A DNA stretch of 11,116 nt from an uncultured Clostridium sp. (GTDB taxonomy: Bacteria; Bacillota; Clostridia; Oscillospirales; Acutalibacteraceae). Positions 1 through 6,555 of this stretch are shown here, one piece after another. How positions within the stretch are numbered: position 1 is the first letter of the stretch; each line of letters starts with the position of its first letter. Made by a program: the position numbers and the translations under genes. The stretch lies in NCBI GenBank assembly GCA_902471875.1, contig CABRLN010000048.1, forward strand, positions 1 to 11,116. Direction: 5' to 3'. The notes beneath the pieces are model-generated. The model had not been told where the DNA came from, ran no database searches, and saw only the letters and a program-made list of their open reading frames with translations.

Positions 1-11
1 ACCTTAAACGA

Positions 12-30
12 CCAAGGTCAGTGACCTTGG
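12..30. repeat. 19-bp near-perfect palindrome
   Basis: Two 9-bp arms, CCAAGGTCA and TGACCTTGG, are exact reverse complements around a single central G. No T-run follows on either strand, so an intrinsic terminator is unlikely. An odd-length dyad of this type suits either a dimeric regulator site or a small hairpin with a 7-nt loop. The gene to the left lies outside the window, so its target cannot be told. The rest of 1-158 is AT-rich and shows no gene. Confidence 0.45.
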
Positions 31-158
31 ATCTACGTTAGTAACAGTACATTCTCTGGTTAGTTCTAGTTAAAGTTTGTCAGTTCAATTGTTTTATTGT
101 TTTTAGCAGTAAGCTAAATCATAATTTAATTTTTATTATAGAGTTTTAAAATATACAG

Positions 159-196
159 CAATAGGGGTATACCATACATTGCAGCATACCCTATTG
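159..196 (-). terminator. Probable intrinsic terminator of the ABC exporter operon
   Basis: The arms at 159-170 and 186-196 pair over 11 bp (CAATAGGGTAT with ATACCCCTATTG) with one bulged base and a 15-nt loop. The hairpin lies 5 nt beyond the permease stop codon. On the minus strand it is followed by a modest, interrupted T-run (TGTATATTTT). Position and stem fit a terminator, but the weak T-tract lowers certainty. Confidence 0.5.
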
Positions 197-201
197 TACC
201 A

Positions 202-1827
202 TTAAATTTCCATTTCTTCAATTAACTGTATTGTTCGTTTTGGAACATAAACTGCTAAAACAGCTGTTACAACAAGTAACAATGCCAACACAACAGGAGC
301 AATCAGCAAGCTGCTGAAAACAAAATATAGTACTGCTAACACAATACTTACGGCAATGGCAACAGCCATATGCAAAAAAGTGCTCATGTTACCACGCAAT
401 GCCGAAAGCTCGTCATCCCACACAAATTTCGGGTGCAGTGCATCAAATAATATACCTGAATAAACTGTACATACCACTGTCAAAGCTGAACCAAATATAC
501 ACATTATCATAAGCGTTACACCTGTGTTAATTGCAACACATACAAGCACAATTCCTACTACACAAGCAGGCAATGAGAAAATTAAAGCTGTTACCAGCTT
601 GCTGTTAAACTGTGTTTTATACGGAACAGGAATATATTTTAACAAGTCAGCGTGATTGCCCTCACGAGTGAAAGCAGACGATGAAATACCGCTCATTGCA
701 CTAACAAGAACCGAAGCTATTATAACCGCCAACAAAATCACGGTGTCTGGTGCCTGCATACTGTTTACAAGCTGTTGTATGACACCGCCGCTGTTCGTGC
801 ATAAAATAATCAGTCCTGCTAAAGGCAGCAACGCATTAGGTGCAACACAGTTCATTATATATGTTGGAGTACGCAACAGTGTTTTTACCTCTCTTTGCAG
901 ACATGCAGTAAACATACTGTGGCTTTCATGCTTTTTGTCAGAGTAAATTTGCTTTTTGCCCGACGACAAAACGGCAGAAACACCTGACATATACAGCTTT
1001 GACGACAACATATAAATAACAAGCCACATAACAAAATGCACTGCTACAAATGCAATAAACAATAAAATATTCTGTTGGCTTATGGCAAAGCAAAGCATCG
1101 GTACAGTAAAAAATACATACTGCATTATGTTCATAAACACATTTGTTCCTTCTGCAAGACTGTTTATAAAACTTTCAGCTGTAATATTGTCAAGCTGTAA
1201 AAGAGAAACTGCAAATACAAGTACAAAAACAACACCGCATAAAGTTGAAACTAAATGTATGCTTTTAGCCGAACGAACTTTTTTAGTAAAACTCATTATT
1301 ATAATGGAAAATAAACCACAGTAAAAAAGCGGAAGAACCGGCAGAAGTACCACACCAAAAACGGCAAATATTACACCAAGCACCGTTACCCCATCAGCAA
1401 TCATATAGCCTGATAAAATGCCTACTACAACCAAAAACTCCATTATACTTTCCTGCAAATAGCCTACAGTAAATTTTGACATACAAATTTCGGCAGGCTT
1501 AAAAGGATAAGGCAACAGTCTTGACATATCCACTGAAAAATACAGCAAACCGCAAATAACATTTACGCCAAACACTGCACCAAAAATACTTATAAAGTAC
1601 ATTATAAGCTGTGCCGCCTCGGTACCGTTTCCATTTAGCAGTTTAACTGCCACAGTAAGCAAATGGGTAAAATACCCCACCATAACTGCACACAAAATCA
1701 TAATACTGCTGCCTATAATTGTTACGGCAATCTTTAGCCCCTTGTGCTTTGTAGGATCGTTGTCGGCTGTAGAATTTTTTAGCAACGCTTTAGTAAGCAG
1801 GTTAATTTTGTTTAAGCTTTCAGTCAT
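202..1827 (-). CDS. Large ABC-2-type exporter permease (duplicated, about 12 membrane helices)
   Basis: This 541-residue, almost wholly hydrophobic protein is the membrane partner of the ATPase encoded just upstream and should sit in the cytoplasmic membrane. The two halves look like an internal duplication: LLPYPFKP near residues 104-111 and LLKYIPVPY near 395-403 occupy the same place after a helix pair, each followed by an SKF or SKL. A polar cytoplasmic stretch at about 285-320 separates them. A DALHPKFVWDD loop near 462-472 followed by RGN resembles loops in the putative ABC exporter families of Clostridia. I chose the ATG at 1827 because AGGTGA lies 5 nt before it; in-frame GTG (1836) and ATG (1833) lie within or beside that site. 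It overlaps the ATPase end by 8 nt, implying coupled translation. The substrate is unknown; lipids, peptides or antimicrobials are possible. Confidence 0.85.
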   Translation of the reverse strand: MTESLNKINLLTKALLKNSTADNDPTKHKGLKIAVTIIGSSIMILCAVMVGYFTHLLTVAVKLLNGNGTEAAQLIMYFISIFGAVFGVNVICGLLYFSVDMSRLLPYPFKPAEICMSKFTVGYLQESIMEFLVVVGILSGYMIADGVTVLGVIFAVFGVVLLPVLPLFYCGLFSIIIMSFTKKVRSAKSIHLVSTLCGVVFVLVFAVSLLQLDNITAESFINSLAEGTNVFMNIMQYVFFTVPMLCFAISQQNILLFIAFVAVHFVMWLVIYMLSSKLYMSGVSAVLSSGKKQIYSDKKHESHSMFTACLQREVKTLLRTPTYIMNCVAPNALLPLAGLIILCTNSGGVIQQLVNSMQAPDTVILLAVIIASVLVSAMSGISSSAFTREGNHADLLKYIPVPYKTQFNSKLVTALIFSLPACVVGIVLVCVAINTGVTLMIMCIFGSALTVVCTVYSGILFDALHPKFVWDDELSALRGNMSTFLHMAVAIAVSIVLAVLYFVFSSLLIAPVVLALLLVVTAVLAVYVPKRTIQLIEEMEI

Positions 1828-2557
1828 TGTCATCACCTACTATCTTCAGATAGCTGTCTTCAAGTGAAGAACCACCGTACTTTTTCTTTAAATTTTCAAC
1901 AGTGTCAAAACAAACCACCTTACCCTTGCGAATAATAATAACCTTGTCACACAACTCTTCGGCAGTGTCAAGCACATGAGTTGAAAACAGTACACAGTTG
2001 CCGTTGTCTGCATGTTCACGAATCATTTTTTTCAACCGGTATGCTGACTGCGGGTCAAGTCCTGTCATAGGCTCGTCTAAAATCCATACAGGAGGATTAT
2101 GTATTAAAGCACCCGTTACCATTATTTTTTGTCTTGTACCATGAGAGCAGGAATCAAGCCTGTTTGGCAAAACATCTTCAATTTCAAAGCGTTTGGTAAG
2201 CATATCAATATTTTCATTACGAGTTTCGCTGTCAAGTCCGTAAACATCACCTAAGAACTCTAAATATTCTCTACAGGTAAGCCTTAGCATAAAATCAGGA
2301 TTGTCTGCTGTATAGCCAATACACTTTTTAGCTTCAATGCTTTTGTCTGCATTATTACCGCAAATCCTTATGCTTCCGCTTGTTGCCTGCAAAATACCTG
2401 TTATACATTTAATAACCGTTGTTTTACCTGCACCGTTGTCACCTACAAAGGCAATAACCTCACCCTTGTCAGCGTGAAAGCTTACATTATCAACTGCTTT
2501 AAAGTCCTTGCCGTAAATTTTGGTAAGGTTTTCTACTTGTATTAAATGAGTATTCAT
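1820..2557 (-). CDS. ABC transporter ATP-binding protein (BcrA/EcsA-like exporter type)
   Basis: This 245-residue ATPase should power the adjacent permease from the cytoplasmic face. Visible motifs are Walker A GDNGAGKTT (39-47), a Q-loop region YTADNPDF (82-89) where Asp/Asn stand in the usual Gln place, a degenerate signature SHGTRQK (138-144) in place of LSGGQ, Walker B VWILDEP (157-163) followed by the D-loop TGLDP, and the H-loop STH (His194). The degenerate signature is normal in the drug and bacteriocin self-protection exporters (BcrA, EcsA and similar) and does not indicate an inactive enzyme. The ATG at 2557 has AGGGGG 7 nt upstream. No GntR- or MarR-type regulator is beside it, although one often accompanies such pairs. 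Type is confident; substrate unknown. Confidence 0.95.
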   Translation of the reverse strand: MNTHLIQVENLTKIYGKDFKAVDNVSFHADKGEVIAFVGDNGAGKTTVIKCITGILQATSGSIRICGNNADKSIEAKKCIGYTADNPDFMLRLTCREYLEFLGDVYGLDSETRNENIDMLTKRFEIEDVLPNRLDSCSHGTRQKIMVTGALIHNPPVWILDEPMTGLDPQSAYRLKKMIREHADNGNCVLFSTHVLDTAEELCDKVIIIRKGKVVCFDTVENLKKKYGGSSLEDSYLKIVGDDND

Positions 2558-2634
2558 TATAGTGCCCCCTTATATTAATTTTTTAATTTAAAATGACATA
2601 AATTATAGAATGATATTACTAAGAAACATTATGT

Positions 2635-2664
2635 ATTATAAGAAGCCGGCAAGGTAAATCACAA
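2635..2664 (-). promoter_or_regulatory. Candidate sigma-A promoter for the ABC exporter operon
   Basis: On the minus strand TTGTGA (2664-2659) and a perfect TATAAT (2640-2635) are 18 nt apart. The -35 box matches consensus at four of six positions. This places a start site about 70 nt before the ATPase ATG. A second TATAAT at 2607-2602 has only a poor -35 box. No terminator hairpin separates this site from the HAD gene, so read-through from upstream is also possible. Confidence 0.45.
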
Positions 2665-2685
2665 TTCATTTTTTATTTGTATATA

Positions 2686-3378
2686 CTACAAAACAAGGCT
2701 GAAAAATTCGTCATAGCTTCTAATAATAAAGTCACATAAAGGATTATTGGTAGCATCACCCTTTGGATTGTACAAACAGGTTACAATCCCTGCATTTTTA
2801 CCCCCTTGCATATCAGATGTTAGCGAGTCTCCAACAATTATTACTCTGCTTCTGTCAGCAATATTCAGCTGATTAAAAATATAATCAAAATAATCCTTTG
2901 ACGGCTTGCTGTAGCCTATATCCTGCGAAATATACACACCATCAACCAGCCTGTCCAATCCGCTGTTTTTCATTCTGCCTGTTTGAGAAACAGTTAAGCC
3001 GTTAGTGGTGATGTAAACCTTTGCAAATTTCTTCAACCTTTTAATAAATTCACAGGCACCCGGAATAAGCGTACCGCCCTGTGCCAGGTAATTAAGGTAA
3101 ATATTATTAACTGTATCAAGGTCAACATTAGTTTTAAGACCTGTTCGCTCAAAAAAGTTTGCAAACCTTAGCCGCCAAAGCTGCTGTCTTGTAACCTTGC
3201 CTTGTTCAAAAGCCTTCCACTGACGTAAATTTTCTTGCAGATAAACATTATTCAACTCTTCTGTCCACTGTAAATTAAGTTCATTAAGAGTATTTTTTAG
3301 TGCGTTACGCTCGTCTGTGTGAAAGTCAAGCACAGTTTCGTCTGCGTCTAACAAAACTGTAGTAAATTTGCTATTCAA
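2686..3378 (-). CDS. HAD-superfamily hydrolase, YjjG/YfnB-like nucleotidase type
   Basis: This predicted cytoplasmic phosphatase has 230 residues with the TTG start used here. HAD motifs appear in order: motif I DADET (11-15, Asp11 nucleophile, Asp13 acid/base), a helical cap at about 20-105, motif II TTNG (Thr125), motif III SKPSKDYF (Lys158), and motif IV GDSLTSD (183-189) with Asp184 and Asp189 to bind Mg2+. The C1-type helical cap and overall length match the YjjG/YfnB group, whose members dephosphorylate nucleotides, including non-canonical ones; the exact substrate cannot be read here. I chose TTG at 3378 because GGGGAGGG ends 8 nt upstream and it puts motif I at the usual distance from the N terminus. 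Upstream TTG (3408) and ATG (3405) would add unneeded residues. It overlaps the DUF2344 gene by 8 nt. Confidence 0.88.
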   Translation of the reverse strand: MNSKFTTVLLDADETVLDFHTDERNALKNTLNELNLQWTEELNNVYLQENLRQWKAFEQGKVTRQQLWRLRFANFFERTGLKTNVDLDTVNNIYLNYLAQGGTLIPGACEFIKRLKKFAKVYITTNGLTVSQTGRMKNSGLDRLVDGVYISQDIGYSKPSKDYFDYIFNQLNIADRSRVIIVGDSLTSDMQGGKNAGIVTCLYNPKGDATNNPLCDFIIRSYDEFFSLVL

Positions 3379-4027
3379 AGGGGTTACCCTCCCCGTCAAA
3401 AACATCAAGTCTTGTAATGTCTGAATAAACGCTTATGTTATTTATAGTTTCAAGCGCTGTTACCAGCAATGAAGGGTTAACATTGTTTACACTACCTGCC
3501 GGAAGCATAATAACAAGTCTTACACAATCCTCCAACTTTTCTAGGGTATAGTTGCCAATTTGAGGCTTAATATCTATTATTTTTACACCTTTTTTTCCGT
3601 GCTTTTCAACCTGTATTGCCTCCTGTGCAAACATGTTTCGCATCATAAAAAACAGGTTTTCGGGTGTGGTGTCGTCACTACTTAGCTTAATGTCAAATTT
3701 ACCAAAAGCTATTTTACCGGGTTTCATAACAGGCTCTGTAACCTTATAAACCTCTATGCCCTCAGGAAGGCTATTATTAAGACCTTCTATAATTTGTTCA
3801 TATGGTATATCCTCCAGCAAACGCATATCCATATTTTCTTTAACACCTCTAAAGCCTAACGAAAGAGGAAGAGCAAATGTGATAAACGGATGGGGATTAA
3901 AACCCTCTGTGTGCCATATTGGCAGTTTGCTGTGCTGCAGTGCTCTTGTCATAACTCTATTTAAGTCAAGGTGCGAAATATAGCGGGTAGCACCGTCTTT
4001 TTTAAACCATACTCTTACGTTTTTCAA
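3371..4027 (-). CDS. TIGR03936/DUF2344 radical-SAM-associated protein
   Basis: This 218-residue protein is the usual partner encoded right after TIGR03960-type radical SAM proteins; in some lineages the two are fused. Its biochemical role is not established. Family features visible are the N-terminal VRVWFKKDG, the RYISHLDLNRVMTRAL block (15-30), GFNPHPFITFALPLSLG (42-58), a family hallmark, and a small alpha/beta C-terminal part. An upstream in-frame ATG exists at 4123, but the extra 32 residues overlap the radical SAM gene and are unlike the family N terminus. TTG at 4027 gives MKNVRVWF, the expected beginning, and has GGAAAGGCGGTG upstream. It overlaps the radical SAM gene by 26 nt, implying translational coupling. 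Family assignment is from recognised motifs; confidence is high for the family and low for function. Confidence 0.9.
   Translation of the reverse strand: MKNVRVWFKKDGATRYISHLDLNRVMTRALQHSKLPIWHTEGFNPHPFITFALPLSLGFRGVKENMDMRLLEDIPYEQIIEGLNNSLPEGIEVYKVTEPVMKPGKIAFGKFDIKLSSDDTTPENLFFMMRNMFAQEAIQVEKHGKKGVKIIDIKPQIGNYTLEKLEDCVRLVIMLPAGSVNNVNPSLLVTALETINNISVYSDITRLDVFDGEGNPFE
3387..3394 (-). promoter_or_regulatory. Ribosome site that fixes the TTG start of the HAD gene
   Basis: GGGGAGGG on the minus strand lies inside the end of the DUF2344 gene, 8 nt before TTG at 3378. It is the only strong ribosome site near the gene start, so it favours TTG over the ATG at 3405, which lies upstream of it. Confidence 0.65.
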
Positions 4028-5858
4028 AGCAAACACCGCCTTTCCATTTATTAGCACCGCAATTACTGCACTTTTGACGGCAGTTAAATGTAGTTTCACT
4101 GTTATATGCTTTTTTACATTCATTAATTAAAAATTCTTTTGTTACACCATAGTCAATGTGGTCCCATGGCAAAACCTCATCAAAGCTACGTTTGCGGTTT
4201 GCATAAAATTTAGGATCTATGCCGCACTCTTTAAACAATTGTAACCAATTATCAAGGCTAAAACAGTCGCCCCAACCGTCAAAATGAAAACCACGCTGAC
4301 AGGCAAGCTCCATAACTTTACACAGACGTCTGTCTCCTCTTGCAAAAACAGCCTCTAAAAAGCTGGTGCTGGAATCGTGATAGTTGTAGGTAATTTTCTT
4401 TGTTTTTATACTGCTTTTTACAAGCTTCTGCTTTGCCTTTAATGACTCCTCCGTATCCTGAGGCTCCCACTGAAACGGTGTAAAAGGCTTTGGCACAAAG
4501 CTTGAGGTACTAAGGGTTACACTTACACCCTTACCCTTTGTGCGATTTTCGCATTTATAATAAGCATCAACAACCTTTTGACCTAAGTCAGCAATACCGC
4601 AAACATCTTCATCAGTTTCTGTTGGCAAGCCTATCATAAAATACAGCTTAACCTTTGTCCAACCACCGTTAAACGCTTTTGAACAGGTTTCCATAAGCTC
4701 GTCCTCAAGAACATTTTTATTAATAACATTGCGCAGACGTTGTGTTCCTGCCTCGGGCGCAAAGGTTAAACCGCTTTTTCTTACTGTTTTAATTTTTGAT
4801 ATAATTTCGTCATTGAAGCCATCAACACGCAGCGAGGGTAAAGATATACTTACCTTTTCATTTTTTGACCATTCTGTAAGCTTGCCTAAAAGCTCTTCAA
4901 TTTTCGTGTAGTCGCTTGAGCTTAACGATGACAATGAAACTTCGTCATAGCCAGTATTACTGCATAACACCTTGCACTGATTATTAATAACCTCTGCGGA
5001 TTTTTCACGTACCGGTCTGTATAAAAAGCCTGCCTGACAAAAACGACAACCACGAATACAACCTCTAAAAATTTCTTCCATTGCACGGTCGTGTACAATT
5101 TCTATCATAGGTACAACAAAATTTTCAGGATAGTAACAGTCATCCATATTCATCATAAGGCGTTTTTCTATTTTTTGCGGTGCATTGTGCATAGCTGTAA
5201 CCGTTTTTACAGTATTATCACTGTTATATTCAACCTTATACAGTGACGGCACATAAACACCCTTAATTTGTGCTGCTTTTTCTAAAAAGGCTTGTTTGCT
5301 GTCACCATTTTTTCTACATTCACGGTATAGTTCAATAACCTCAAGGTCAACCTCCTCTCCTTCTCCAATAAAAAACAAATCAATAAAATCTGCAATGGGC
5401 TCGGGATTGCATGCACACGGACCACCGGCACAAACAATATTTTTCAATTTTGTTCTGTCCTTAGTTTTTATAGGAATGCCGCCCAGCTTAAGCATATTTA
5501 AAATATTGGTAAAGCTAAGCTCATATTGTAATGTAAAACCGATAAAGTCAAAATCTGAAAGAGGGTCGCCGCTTTCAAGAGCGTACAGAGGAATATTGTT
5601 TTTTACCATTAGCTCCTCCATATCAATCCATGGTGCAAACACACGTTCGCACCATATATGCTCTTTGCTGTTAAAAAGACTGTACAAAATTTTCATACCA
5701 AGGTGAGACATACCCACCTCGTAAACATCAGGAAAGCAAAAAGCAAACCTTACATCCACCTTATTTTTATCTTTTATAATGCTGTTCATTTCACCCCCAA
5801 CATATCTGCCGGGTTTTTGAACTTTTAACAATAATTTTTCAACGTCCTTATTTATCAA
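4002..5858 (-). CDS. TIGR03960-family radical SAM protein with B12-binding-like N-terminal domain
   Basis: This 618-residue protein has three parts. Residues 1-230 form a Rossmann-like region resembling cobalamin-binding domains of methylthiotransferase and Elp3-like relatives (FCFPDVYEVGMSHLG at 40-54, CAGGPCACNPEP at 143-154). A radical SAM barrel at about 248-490 carries the cluster motif CIRGCRFC (Cys267, Cys271, Cys274), which should hold a 4Fe-4S cluster and S-adenosylmethionine. The C terminus has four extra cysteines (593, 597, 600, 610) that could bind zinc or a second cluster. The canonical cobalamin motif DxHxxG is not evident, so B12 binding is doubtful. The start is TTG at 5858: GGAGGA lies 7 nt upstream and no nearby ATG competes. 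It overlaps its DUF2344 partner and lies after the SpoIVFB-like gene, as in many Clostridia. The reaction catalysed is unknown. Confidence 0.93.
   Translation of the reverse strand: MINKDVEKLLLKVQKPGRYVGGEMNSIIKDKNKVDVRFAFCFPDVYEVGMSHLGMKILYSLFNSKEHIWCERVFAPWIDMEELMVKNNIPLYALESGDPLSDFDFIGFTLQYELSFTNILNMLKLGGIPIKTKDRTKLKNIVCAGGPCACNPEPIADFIDLFFIGEGEEVDLEVIELYRECRKNGDSKQAFLEKAAQIKGVYVPSLYKVEYNSDNTVKTVTAMHNAPQKIEKRLMMNMDDCYYPENFVVPMIEIVHDRAMEEIFRGCIRGCRFCQAGFLYRPVREKSAEVINNQCKVLCSNTGYDEVSLSSLSSSDYTKIEELLGKLTEWSKNEKVSISLPSLRVDGFNDEIISKIKTVRKSGLTFAPEAGTQRLRNVINKNVLEDELMETCSKAFNGGWTKVKLYFMIGLPTETDEDVCGIADLGQKVVDAYYKCENRTKGKGVSVTLSTSSFVPKPFTPFQWEPQDTEESLKAKQKLVKSSIKTKKITYNYHDSSTSFLEAVFARGDRRLCKVMELACQRGFHFDGWGDCFSLDNWLQLFKECGIDPKFYANRKRSFDEVLPWDHIDYGVTKEFLINECKKAYNSETTFNCRQKCSNCGANKWKGGVCFEKRKSMV
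4034..4045 (-). promoter_or_regulatory. Ribosome site for the TTG start of the DUF2344 gene
   Basis: GGAAAGGCGGTG on the minus strand, inside the end of the radical SAM gene, ends 6 nt before TTG at 4027. The match to the anti-Shine-Dalgarno sequence is moderate. The start was chosen mainly from protein family length; an in-frame GTG at 4036 lies inside the site. Confidence 0.45.
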
Positions 5859-5865
5859 AATCTTA

Positions 5866-5871
5866 TCCTCC
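5866..5871 (-). promoter_or_regulatory. Strong ribosome site for the TTG start of the radical SAM gene
   Basis: GGAGGA on the minus strand lies 7 nt before TTG at 5858. Site strength and spacing are near ideal, and no ATG or GTG lies at a usable distance, so the start is TTG. Confidence 0.75.
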
Positions 5872-5888
5872 GCTAAAGATTATTCATG

Positions 5889-5945
5889 TTAAGCCAACAT
5901 CGTATAATTACAATACAAGATATTAATTATGAAATGTTGACTTAA
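5889..5945 (-). other. Two-tier RNA hairpin between the protease and radical SAM genes
   Basis: The outer arms 5889-5900 and 5934-5945 form 12 bp. On the minus-strand transcript every position pairs, with one G-U wobble; on the plus strand that position would be a C-A mismatch, so the minus-strand RNA is the better-formed one. After a 3-by-3 internal loop, inner arms 5904-5910 and 5924-5930 (ATAATTA with TAATTAT) add 7 perfect pairs around a 13-nt loop. The distal arm covers the stop codon of the protease gene, and the element ends 30 nt before the radical SAM TTG. No T-run follows, so it is not a standard terminator; transcript processing, stability control or a translation-linked switch are possible. 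Confidence 0.6.
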
Positions 5946-6553
5946 AAATACTTCTTACGTTTAAATATAATTACACTTATTAAATAGAGTGATGCAAACA
6001 GCATAGTAAAATTGTAAGGAGAGTTAAGCAAAACTATAAAGCCTGTAAAACCAAGAGGAATTACACAAGCAAGAGACACAAACAGGGTAACAAAATACAC
6101 AGTTTTATCAGAAAAATTTCTTTGCAAAATCATCTCCAAGGCATTACCGCCGTCAAGAGACTCTACAGGAAGTGCGTTAAATATGCCCAATGATAAATTA
6201 GCAAGGGCAAAATATTTAAGTATATATAAATTATACCAATTATACACTGCAATAGTCAACAAAAATAACACAATATTCACAAACACACCACTTAAACAAA
6301 TAATTATTTCAGCCTTTATACCTCTTTGATGCTGTTTTATGTCAATAATATTAATATCAAATACTGATAACTTAATGTTTTCTATTTTAGTATTGTAATG
6401 TTTCATTGCAAAAATATGACCTAATTCGTGACAAACCGAAGCAGCTAAACAACAGGCTGCCATACCTGTTGGGTCAAAAATAAGCAGCAGTGCCAGTCCT
6501 GCCGCTAAAGGGTATGAAAGCTCCAGATTTACACCAAACATTTTAAAACTCAT
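5942..6553 (-). CDS. Site-2 protease, M50 family, SpoIVFB-like
   Basis: This 203-residue intramembrane zinc metalloprotease has the M50B pattern: HELGH (His42, Glu43, His46) in an early membrane helix, then NALPVESLDGG (126-136), where Asp134 supplies the third zinc ligand. About five to six hydrophobic segments cover residues 10-40, 80-105, 110-130, 150-175 and 180-198. No PDZ or CBS domain is present, as in SpoIVFB of endospore formers, which cleaves pro-sigma-K in the mother cell. Whether this protein has that substrate or another cannot be told from the window. The ATG at 6553 has GGAG 5 nt upstream, and the gene starts 2 nt after the stop of the SpoIVFA-position gene, so the pair is translated together. 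Family confident, sporulation role inferred. Confidence 0.9.
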   Translation of the reverse strand: MSFKMFGVNLELSYPLAAGLALLLIFDPTGMAACCLAASVCHELGHIFAMKHYNTKIENIKLSVFDINIIDIKQHQRGIKAEIIICLSGVFVNIVLFLLTIAVYNWYNLYILKYFALANLSLGIFNALPVESLDGGNALEMILQRNFSDKTVYFVTLFVSLACVIPLGFTGFIVLLNSPYNFTMLFASLYLISVIIFKRKKYF

Positions 6554-6555
6554 AA

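Noticed and set aside
656..946. Plus-strand open frame opposite the permease gene
   Set aside because: It has no ribosome site of note, its translation resembles no family, and it lies wholly opposite a well-supported membrane protein gene. The same applies to 1082-1324.
2130..2150. Degenerate ABC signature (SHGTRQ) read as a sign of a dead ATPase
   Set aside because: The same kind of signature is normal in BcrA/EcsA-type exporters, and Walker A, Walker B and the H-loop are intact.
4028..4123. Extended N terminus for the DUF2344 protein starting at ATG 4123
   Set aside because: The added 32 residues come from the radical SAM gene read in another frame and would precede the usual family N terminus. 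A ribosome site lies before TTG 4027.
5296..5706. 136-codon plus-strand open frame opposite the radical SAM gene
   Set aside because: The opposing gene is a clear family member over its full length. The frame is Ser/Lys-rich and shows no domain. The shorter frames at 4729-4911 and 3756-3983 were rejected on the same ground.
5889..5945. Hairpin as an intrinsic terminator after the protease gene
   Set aside because: No T-run follows on the minus strand, and the radical SAM gene begins 30 nt later without a clear promoter of its own.
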